A stretch of 10,280 bases of DNA from an uncultured Oscillospiraceae bacterium (lineage in GTDB: Bacteria; Bacillota; Clostridia; Oscillospirales; Oscillospiraceae), in contig CAKTBC010000066.1 of assembly GCA_934533005.1 (NCBI GenBank), positions 1 through 10,280 of the forward strand, written 5' to 3'. Of the stretch, positions 4,941 through 10,280 are shown piece after piece. A program made the translations under genes and the position numbers. Position 1 is the stretch's first letter; each line of letters starts with the position of its first letter. The notes under the pieces are model-generated. The model searched no databases. It was not told where the DNA came from and saw only the letters and a list, made by a program, of their open reading frames with translations.

Positions 4941-7295
4941 ATGGCAGTATTCAAATGCAAAATGTGCGGCGGGACGGTGGAGTTTGAGCCAGGCGCTACC
5001 GTCGGCACATGCGACAGCTGCGGCACGCAGCAGACGCTCCCGCGCCTGGACGACGACCGCCGCGCCAATCTCTATGACCGCGCCAACCACTTCCGCCGCA
5101 GCAACGAGTTTGACAAGGCGATGAGCCTGTATGAGCAGATCCTGAACGAGGACAGCACCGACGCCGAGGCGTACTGGTCGCTCGTTCTCTGCCGGTACGG
5201 CATCGAGTACGTCGAGGACCCGGCGACGCACAAACGCGTCCCGACGGTCAACCGCGCGCAGTTCACCTCCGTATTCGATGACGACAATTATAAATCCGCC
5301 ATTCAGTACGCCGACGGCTTCCAGCGGGAAATTTACGAGGAAGAAGCCCGCACGATCAACGAGATTCAAAAGGGCATCCTCTCCATCTCGCAGAAGGAAG
5401 AGCCGTTTGACGTCTTTATCTGCTACAAGGAAACCGATGCGGGCGGACGGCGCACGCCGGACAGCGTTCTCGCCAACGACCTTTACCACCAGCTCACGCA
5501 GGAGGGCTTCAAGGTCTTTTTTGCGCGCATCACGCTCGAGGATAAGCTCGGCACGGCGTATGAGCCGTACATTTTCGCGGCGCTGAACAGCGCCCGCGTC
5601 ATGGTCGTTCTCGGCACGAGACCGGAATACTTCAACGCCGTCTGGGTGAAAAACGAGTGGAGCCGGTATCTCTCGCTCGTCAAAACCAGCGGCGGCAAAA
5701 AGGTGCTCATCCCGGCCTACAAGGACATGGATCCCTACGACCTGCCGGAGGAGTTTTCGCACCTGCAGGCGCAGGATATGTCCAAGCTCGGCTTCATGCA
5801 GGACCTGATCCGCGGCATAAAGAAAATCGCGCAGAAGGAGACGCCCGCCCCGGCAGCCTCGCCCGCCGCGAGCGCGTCCGGCGGCAGTGCGCCGCTTTTG
5901 AAGCGTGCGTTTTTGTTCCTCGAGGACGGCGACTGGCAGGAGGCGGACGCTTACTGCGAAAAAGTGCTGGACGTCGACCCGGAAAATGCGCAGGCCTACC
6001 TTGGCAAGCTCATGGCGGAGCTGAAAGTGCGCCGAAGAGACGAACTGAAAAACTGTGCCGAACCATTTGACGGCAGCGGCAACTACCAGAAGGCTTTCCG
6101 TTTTGGTGATGCATCGCTCAAAGAGCAGCTGAACGGATGTATAGCGTTTATCCGCAAGCGCAACGAAAACGCCCGGAAAACGGGCATTTATAACGACGCG
6201 GTAAAGGGCATGACCTCCGCCCACACCGAAGCGCAGTTCAACGATGCTGCGGAAAAATTCCGCAGCATCTCCGGCTTCAAGGACGCTGACGCCCTCACGG
6301 AGGAGTGCATGAAACGGGCGGAAGAACGGCGGATCGAAGCCGAACACGAAGCAGAAGAACAGCGCATTTCCGCCGAGAAAGCCGCAAAGAAACGCAAAAA
6401 GGTCATAGCTATCGCAGCGCCAATTATCTGTGTATTATGTATCGCTTTCACAGTCCTCTTGATGCAGGTGATTATTCCTAAACAGAAATTAAACGAGGCC
6501 ATAAGCATGATCGACGCCGGGGAATATGATTCTGCCTATACGATTCTGGAAGAACTTGGAGAAAACAAAATCATTACAGCGAGTAAATACAATCGTGCAA
6601 TGGAACGTATTGACGCGCAGGACTATGAAGTGGCATACATACTTCTGGATGAACTGAACTACAAAGACAGCGAGGAAAAGCAGGAGAGCATTAAACCGCA
6701 GTATTACAGAGCGCTGTTAGCGAAAGCGGATGTAGGCGATACTGTTTTCTTCGGCGCATATGAACAGGATAACGACCCATCCAACGGAAAAGAAAATATT
6801 GAGTGGCTTGTGCTGTCGAAAGGAGATAACAGACTACTTGTAATCAGTCAATACGTATTGAACTGGCAGCGGTATCATAACGAGAGCTATACGGGGGTAA
6901 CATGGGAGAGGTGTACGCTGCGTCAATGGCTGAACGAAGACTTCTTTAATGCGGCGTTCTCAGACGAGGAAAAAGGTATGATTCCTACGGTGTTTACTAC
7001 ACAAGATCAAGTCGTTGTTCTCAGCATTGAAGAAGCTAACAAATTTTTCGAAAATGGTGAAGCGAGAATGTGCGTGCCGACAGCCTATGCAAAAGCCAAC
7101 GGCGCCGATATAAGCAGTAGCTATACCAAAGATGACGCAGCTACTTGTTGGTGGTGGTTGCGGTCGCTTGGCAGTAACAGTAATCAGCAGTATGCTGCCG
7201 TTGTCGGCATCGGCGGTAGCGTCAGCAGCCATGGCTATAGTGTCAACAGCGGAGGAGGGGTTCGCCCCGCTTTGTGGATTGATCTGGAATCTTGA
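4941..7295 (+). CDS. single-pass membrane TIR-domain protein with N-terminal zinc ribbon and C-terminal DUF6273-like domain
   Basis: The 784-residue protein starts after AAGGAGAGAAGACC. A zinc ribbon uses Cys6, Cys9, Cys24 and Cys27. A TPR-like region covers about 42-80. A TIR domain spans about 153-290: PFDVFICYKETD opens strand A, and AVWVKNEW places a putative catalytic Glu239 in the position of the TIR NADase glutamate. An Ala/Pro/Ser linker and a second TPR-like region (about 310-460) follow, then a charged helix ending KKRKK, a transmembrane helix at about 488-510, TPR-like repeats (about 515-590), and a DUF6273-like domain (about 595-784) with CTLRQWLN, WWWLRS and GVRPALWI. By the positive-inside rule the TIR half is cytosolic and the DUF6273 half external. 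Bacterial TIR domains commonly cleave NAD+ in antiphage defence, but that activity is not shown here. The preceding 346 bp are repeats with no clear promoter, so co-transcription with the SPFH genes is possible but unproven. GC content falls from about residue 485 on. Confidence 0.9.
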   Translation: MAVFKCKMCGGTVEFEPGATVGTCDSCGTQQTLPRLDDDRRANLYDRANHFRRSNEFDKAMSLYEQILNEDSTDAEAYWSLVLCRYGIEYVEDPATHKRVPTVNRAQFTSVFDDDNYKSAIQYADGFQREIYEEEARTINEIQKGILSISQKEEPFDVFICYKETDAGGRRTPDSVLANDLYHQLTQEGFKVFFARITLEDKLGTAYEPYIFAALNSARVMVVLGTRPEYFNAVWVKNEWSRYLSLVKTSGGKKVLIPAYKDMDPYDLPEEFSHLQAQDMSKLGFMQDLIRGIKKIAQKETPAPAASPAASASGGSAPLLKRAFLFLEDGDWQEADAYCEKVLDVDPENAQAYLGKLMAELKVRRRDELKNCAEPFDGSGNYQKAFRFGDASLKEQLNGCIAFIRKRNENARKTGIYNDAVKGMTSAHTEAQFNDAAEKFRSISGFKDADALTEECMKRAEERRIEAEHEAEEQRISAEKAAKKRKKVIAIAAPIICVLCIAFTVLLMQVIIPKQKLNEAISMIDAGEYDSAYTILEELGENKIITASKYNRAMERIDAQDYEVAYILLDELNYKDSEEKQESIKPQYYRALLAKADVGDTVFFGAYEQDNDPSNGKENIEWLVLSKGDNRLLVISQYVLNWQRYHNESYTGVTWERCTLRQWLNEDFFNAAFSDEEKGMIPTVFTTQDQVVVLSIEEANKFFENGEARMCVPTAYAKANGADISSSYTKDDAATCWWWLRSLGSNSNQQYAAVVGIGGSVSSHGYSVNSGGGVRPALWIDLES

Positions 7296-7411
7296 CTCTT
7301 CCAATCGTAAATCATCCACAGCGCCGCAGGCGCAACTCTGCGTGGGCAAACTTTAAATGCTGTAATCAGGCAGAAATGCTTGAAATACTTAAGAAAGGGG
7401 GATTGACCATA

Positions 7412-7576
7412 ATGTCATTATTTTCTTTATTATTATAGTTGGCCTATATGGTGCTGTAGGGCATAAACGTCATTGCTGCGGTTAAAGGAGTTCAAACTCC
7501 TTACTGGGCCGAAAAGGCGATTGATGCGCTGGAAATGCTAATTTGCATTTTCGAGATTATGTCGTATTTCGCCTGA
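7412..7576 (+). pseudogene. small hydrophobic ORF with two in-frame TAG codons (degraded or recoded)
   Basis: The frame starts at the ATG at 7412-7414, about 10 nt after AAAGGGGG, and runs to TGA at 7574-7576. Codons 9 (7436-7438) and 16 (7457-7459) are TAG. Ignoring these, it would encode 54 residues: a hydrophobic N-terminus (MSLFSLLL, LAYMVL, GINVIAAVKG), then TPYWAEKAIDALEMLICIFE and MSYFA. The intact ribosome binding site and protein-like frame argue that this was, or is, a gene. Both stops are one change from TGG (Trp), CAG (Gln) or TTG (Leu). Simple decay is most likely; amber readthrough is the alternative. It is AT-rich (15 of 60 G+C over 7381-7440). I do not recognise a family. Confidence 0.45.
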
Positions 7577-7588
7577 TTTCTTCTTAAA

Positions 7589-7623
7589 GTATATGGCACC
7601 TCTTGAAAGGAGGCGCCATATAC
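7589..7623. other. long stem-loop of unknown role
   Basis: Arms GTATATGGCACCTC (7589-7602) and GAGGCGCCATATAC (7610-7623) pair at 13 of 14 positions around the 7-nt loop TTGAAAG. There is no T-run on either side, so it is not a canonical intrinsic terminator. It sits between the broken small ORF and the terminator at 7682. Confidence 0.6.
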
Positions 7624-7645
7624 GATACTAACTGTACTTCGGCCA

Positions 7646-7664
7646 AAGGCTCCCTCTGACGAGG
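7646..7664. repeat. fragment of the CCCTCTGACGAGG intergenic repeat
   Basis: AAGGCTCCCTCTGACGAGG matches 4710-4728 with one difference and matches 4883-4899 in inverse. It appears to be a solo, truncated copy of the repeat found upstream of the TIR gene. Confidence 0.6.
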
Positions 7665-7681
7665 ACGGCAATTCAAAAGGA

Positions 7682-7714
7682 AACGCAGCAGCTCTTCGGA
7701 GCCGCTGCGTTTTT
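7682..7714. terminator. bidirectional rho-independent terminator
   Basis: Stem AACGCAGCAGCTC / GAGCCGCTGCGTT with one A-C mismatch closes on a TTCG tetraloop (7695-7698) and is followed by a T-run at 7710-7714 on the plus strand. On the minus strand the tail is a weaker TTTCCTTTT. It would end transcripts from the TIR side and from the convergent S24-like gene. Confidence 0.82.
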
Positions 7715-7728
7715 CCTATATCATCCCT

Positions 7729-8067
7729 TCAATCCATCGGCAGGGGAACTCTCTTTTTGAGCTCCAGCCGCCCGTAGCAGACGAGCTCCGCCGCTTTGTC
7801 CGGCGATATCATGCGGTCGTCCTCCGCATGCGCGCGGTTAACGGCGAAAAGATACACCGCGCCGCGGCTGTCGGCGCAGAACTGGCGGAAAACGAGCCCT
7901 CCGTCCGTTTCAAAAAGGCCGATATCGCCGTCCGAGAGCTCGGTGCGCCGCCGGAGATACGCCGTGCCGCCCTTTTTGACCCACGGCGCGAGCGAATCGT
8001 CCGTTACTTTGACGGCAAAATCGGCGTCCGTGCCCTTGGGCGCGGGAATAGAATCCCAGAGCATCAT
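7729..8067 (-). CDS. stand-alone S24/LexA-like peptidase-fold domain, catalytic lysine apparently replaced
   Basis: The 112-residue protein matches only the C-terminal domain of LexA/UmuD/CI-type proteins: DFAVKVTDDSLAPWVKKGGTA carries the serine loop (Ser25), SDGDIGLF the following strand, and VFRQF then LFAVN the strands that normally hold the lysine. In LexA and UmuD the Ser-Lys spacing is 37 residues. Here Arg61 lies 36 after Ser25, and no lysine is nearby, so self-cleavage is doubtful. There is no N-terminal helix-turn-helix and no Ala-Gly or Cys-Gly cleavage site. Start: ATG at 8065-8067 after AAAGGCGGG, with a second ATG adjacent. It is divergent from rlmB, with its own promoter, and ends 15 nt from the shared terminator. 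It may be a degenerate repressor remnant or a conserved small protein; I infer no target. Confidence 0.75.
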   Translation of the reverse strand: MMLWDSIPAPKGTDADFAVKVTDDSLAPWVKKGGTAYLRRRTELSDGDIGLFETDGGLVFRQFCADSRGAVYLFAVNRAHAEDDRMISPDKAAELVCYGRLELKKRVPLPMD

Positions 8068-8100
8068 GTGTGCACCCGCCTTTCGTTTGATCTCATTCCC

Positions 8101-8129
8101 AGCATAGCGGCTCCGGGCGGAAAGGTCAA
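8101..8129 (-). promoter_or_regulatory. promoter for the S24-like gene
   Basis: On the minus strand, -35 TTGACC (complement of 8124-8129), a 17-nt spacer, and -10 TATGCT (complement of 8101-8106). It lies about 34 nt upstream of the ATG at 8067. Confidence 0.7.
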
Positions 8130-8167
8130 GGAGGCAGAAAAAAGAAAAGCAAAAATAGCGCTTTCCG

Positions 8168-8196
8168 TTGCAGATGCCGGGATCGTGTGGTAAAAT
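8168..8196 (+). promoter_or_regulatory. promoter for rlmB and the downstream gene
   Basis: Plus strand -35 TTGCAG (8168-8173), a 17-nt spacer, and -10 TAAAAT (8191-8196). The leader before the rlmB ATG is about 55 nt. It is divergent from the S24-like promoter, the two -35 elements being about 38 bp apart. Confidence 0.7.
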
Positions 8197-8259
8197 ATAT
8201 TATCTATACGTATGCGAAGAATTACGGAAGAATGAAAAATAAAGAAGGAAATTAACGAT

Positions 8260-9030
8260 ATGGAAAACCGTGAACAGGAAGTCCGTCAGGATCGTGAGGA
8301 TCTGATTGAGGGGCGCAATGCCGTGGCCGAGGCGATCCGCGCCGGGCGGACGATCGATAAAGTTTTCGTAGCGCGCGGCGATACCGACCGGACGCTCGCG
8401 CGCATTCTCACCAAGGCACGGGAAAACGGCATCGTCGTCACCGAGTGCGACCGGCGCAAGCTTGATTCGCTCAGCGCCACGGGTGCGCATCAGGGCATCA
8501 TTGCGCAGGCGGCGATGCGCGAATACGCTTCCATCGAGGACATCCTCGCCCGAGCTGCCGAGCGGGGCGAGGATCCGTTCATCGTCGTGTGCGACGAGAT
8601 CGCTGATCCGCACAATCTCGGCGCGATTTTGCGTACCGCCGAGTGCGCGGGTGTCCACGGCGTTATCATTCCCAAGCGGCGCGCCGCCGGGCTCACCGCT
8701 GTGGTGGACAAGGCGAGCGCGGGCGCGGCGGAGCATATGCTCGTTGCGCGCGTGACCAACATCCCCTCGGCGCTCGGCGAGCTCAAAAAGAAGGGACTTT
8801 GGATCTATGGTACGGCGGCGGATGCGCCTGCCGATCTGTGGCAGACGAAAATGACCGGCCCCGCGGCGCTCGTCATCGGGTCGGAGGGCTTCGGCATGGG
8901 GCGGCTCGTTTCGGAGCAATGCGATTTCACCGTGAGCATCCCCCTGCTCGGCAAGATCACCTCGCTCAATGCCTCCGCGGCGGCGGCGATCCTCATGTAT
9001 GAGGTCGTCCGTCAGCGCAGAGATTCCTGA
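8260..9030 (+). CDS. rlmB: 23S rRNA 2'-O-ribose guanosine methyltransferase, SpoU/TrmH family (RlmB)
   Basis: The 256-residue protein has the two-part RlmB layout. The N-terminal substrate-binding domain (about 14-90) begins DLIEGRNAVAEAIRAGRTIDKVFV and includes HQGIIAQ. The C-terminal SPOUT domain (about 104-252) has all three SpoU motifs: DPHNLGAILRTAECAGV (motif 1, with the conserved Asn and Arg), LVIGSEGFGM (motif 2, SAM-binding) and IPLLGKITSLNASAAAAI (motif 3, trefoil knot). RlmB methylates the 2'-OH of G2251 (Escherichia coli numbering) in the peptidyl-transferase P loop of 23S rRNA using S-adenosylmethionine. The length is normal. The start is the ATG at 8260 after AAGAAGGAAATTAACGAT. 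In many Firmicutes the gene sits beside cysS and mrnC; neither is present here. The next gene follows by 13 nt and is probably co-transcribed. A paralogous SpoU enzyme of other specificity is possible, but the domain layout favours RlmB. Confidence 0.92.
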   Translation: MENREQEVRQDREDLIEGRNAVAEAIRAGRTIDKVFVARGDTDRTLARILTKARENGIVVTECDRRKLDSLSATGAHQGIIAQAAMREYASIEDILARAAERGEDPFIVVCDEIADPHNLGAILRTAECAGVHGVIIPKRRAAGLTAVVDKASAGAAEHMLVARVTNIPSALGELKKKGLWIYGTAADAPADLWQTKMTGPAALVIGSEGFGMGRLVSEQCDFTVSIPLLGKITSLNASAAAAILMYEVVRQRRDS

Positions 9031-9043
9031 GACGGAGGAAACT

Positions 9044-10280
9044 ATGGCAAAACGCGATACAGGCGGCATTCCCGAAAGCTTCGGCGTGCCGGGCTTCTCG
9101 CTCGAAAGCATTCTCGAAGAGTGCCGGGACAAGGCGCCGGAGGAGACCGCCGCGCCCGAGACGGCGGAAACGGAATATGTTCCGGAAACGGAGGGCTATT
9201 CCTCCGAGACGGCGGAGTATCCCGCCGAGACCGGGTACGAGGCCGAATACCCGGACGAGGAAGCGGAATACCCCGAATACGAAGAACTGGATGACGATGC
9301 GCCGGAGTATGAGCCGGAGCCGGAGGCGGAGGAGACCGATGAGCCGGACGGGCGGTACTACGAGGACGCGCCCGCGCCGGACGAGCTTTCCGACGGCGAT
9401 ATATACGACGAAGGCTTTGAAGATGACGCGGATTTCTATGCCCCGCCGCTCGAAGCGCCGGACGAGCCGGAAGCTTCGGAAGAAGCCGAAGAACCGGACG
9501 AGACCGAAAAAACCGGCAAAAAGAAAAAAGGCATTGGCCGCACGGCCCATCGCGGCGGCCGCGGCCGCGCGCCGGGGCTTTGGGGCAAGCTCGTGGGGCT
9601 GCTCGCTGCGGCGTCGATCCGCCGGGCGGACAACCTCTCCCAGCCCGACCCGGAGCCGGAGGACGTAACGCTTGAAATGCCGCCGCAGCGCGCGGCGAAG
9701 CATTATGCCGCGCAGATGCCGAGTTTGCGCCTGCGCTTTATTGCGGCCTCGGCGGTCTGCGTGCTGCTCGCGTGGATCACGCTTGCTTATGATTTCGGCC
9801 TGCCGCTGCCCGGCAGTCTTGGCACGAACGCGAGAGCGACGTCGCTCGTGTGCCTCATCGGGATGCTCGCGGTGATGCTCATCGGGCTGGACATCGTAAC
9901 GGCGGGCGTCATGGCGCTCATCCGCGGCCGCGCCGGGGCGGAATCCATGATCGTCCTCGCCGCGATCGCGGCGGCGGCGGACGTCATCTATATCGCCGCG
10001 AGCGGCGACGGCTCGCACGGGCTCACCTTTGCGGCGATCCCCGCGGCGGCGGTCGCGTTCGCGCTGCGCGGCGCATGGCACAGCTGCCGGGCGTATGCCG
10101 ACTCCTTCCTCGCCATTTATCATGCAAAGGATCCCTACGCCGTCACCTCCGAGCTGCTGCCGGGGAAGAAGGAGCGGATCCTTATCAAGTCCCGCCGCTC
10201 GTCGGACGGCCTTGTCCGCCGCAGCGAGGAGCCGAACGGCGCGGAAGCGCTCGCAGCCGATGCCTTCGTGCCGATGGCCG
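9044..10280 (+). CDS. acidic-N-terminus membrane protein of unknown function, C-terminus cut by window edge
   Basis: The ATG at 9044 follows GGAGGAAACT, 13 nt after the rlmB stop. The frame stays open for 412 codons to the window edge, so it has no stop here. Residues 1-30 (SFGVPGFSLESILEECRD) look like an amphipathic conserved N-terminal motif. Residues about 32-155 are a low-complexity tract dominated by Glu, Asp, Pro, Thr, Ala and Tyr, followed by a basic patch (KTGKKKKGIGRTAHRGGRGR). After that come hydrophobic helices at about 228-248, 262-290, 299-318 and 325-340, and a soluble tail starting near AKDPYAVTSELL. The acidic tract then basic patch suggests a disordered cytosolic region before a multi-pass membrane domain. 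I do not recognise a named family. Operon position next to rlmB says little about function. The long minus-strand reading frame over this region is an artefact of its repetitive GC-rich codons. Confidence 0.78.
   Translation, partial: MAKRDTGGIPESFGVPGFSLESILEECRDKAPEETAAPETAETEYVPETEGYSSETAEYPAETGYEAEYPDEEAEYPEYEELDDDAPEYEPEPEAEETDEPDGRYYEDAPAPDELSDGDIYDEGFEDDADFYAPPLEAPDEPEASEEAEEPDETEKTGKKKKGIGRTAHRGGRGRAPGLWGKLVGLLAAASIRRADNLSQPDPEPEDVTLEMPPQRAAKHYAAQMPSLRLRFIAASAVCVLLAWITLAYDFGLPLPGSLGTNARATSLVCLIGMLAVMLIGLDIVTAGVMALIRGRAGAESMIVLAAIAAAADVIYIAASGDGSHGLTFAAIPAAAVAFALRGAWHSCRAYADSFLAIYHAKDPYAVTSELLPGKKERILIKSRRSSDGLVRRSEEPNGAEALAADAFVPMA

Noticed and set aside
4797..6347. Long minus-strand open frame of about 516 codons opposite the TIR gene
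   Set aside because: It overlaps the zinc ribbon and TIR coding sequence, which have clear motifs, and its start and end fall in repeat and coding DNA with no ribosome binding site.
8200..9132. Minus-strand open frame of about 310 codons opposite rlmB
   Set aside because: RlmB motifs on the plus strand are unambiguous; the reverse frame shows no motif.
8993..10123. Minus-strand open frame of about 376 codons opposite the last gene
   Set aside because: It is Arg-rich and low-complexity, mirroring the Glu/Asp-rich tract on the plus strand, which has a good ribosome binding site and operon position.

Overview
The window looks like chromosomal DNA of a GC-rich gut Clostridia-type Firmicute, probably Oscillospirales or a relative. 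The reasons are AAGGAG-type ribosome binding sites, sigma-A promoters, an RlmB gene of Firmicute type, a zinc-tailed rhomboid-like protein, an SPFH/SHOCT protein, and intergenic palindromes built on a CCCTCTGACGAGGG-like core. The organism is inferred from these features, not from a marker gene alignment.

Layout. Positions 1-1818 (minus strand) hold a two-gene operon: a rhomboid-fold membrane protein without the catalytic dyad, then a secreted or anchored CapA-family protein cut by the window edge. A near-consensus promoter at 1871-1898 serves it. Positions 1941-2540 (plus) encode a small serine recombinase of the resolvase/invertase family. Immediately downstream are two 26-bp palindromic sites in inverted orientation, with opposite core dinucleotides (GT at 2567-2568, AC at 2683-2684). 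They flank 114 bp that contains a sigma-A-like promoter now pointing left. Positions 2718-4594 (plus) hold an SPFH-SHOCT protein and a four-helix membrane protein. Positions 4595-4940 are intergenic palindromic repeats. Positions 4941-7295 (plus) encode a 784-residue protein with zinc ribbon, TIR domain, one transmembrane helix and a DUF6273-like C-terminal domain. Positions 7296-7728 hold a small ORF interrupted by two amber codons, a stem-loop, a repeat fragment and a bidirectional terminator. Positions 7729-8067 (minus) encode a stand-alone S24/LexA-like domain. It is divergent from rlmB (8260-9030, plus), which is followed by a truncated acidic membrane protein (9044 to the end).

The most notable reading is that positions 1941-7295 form a recombinase-controlled, phase-variable locus. 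Inverting the 114-bp segment would place the promoter about 70 nt upstream of the SPFH gene, facing it. In the orientation given here it faces away, and I see no good alternative promoter for the SPFH gene. If the TIR gene is co-controlled, this would be an invertible-promoter switch for a membrane-associated SPFH/TIR module, plausibly stress- or phage-related. The sites, their cores and the promoter are read directly from the sequence. The switching, and the defensive role in particular, are inference.
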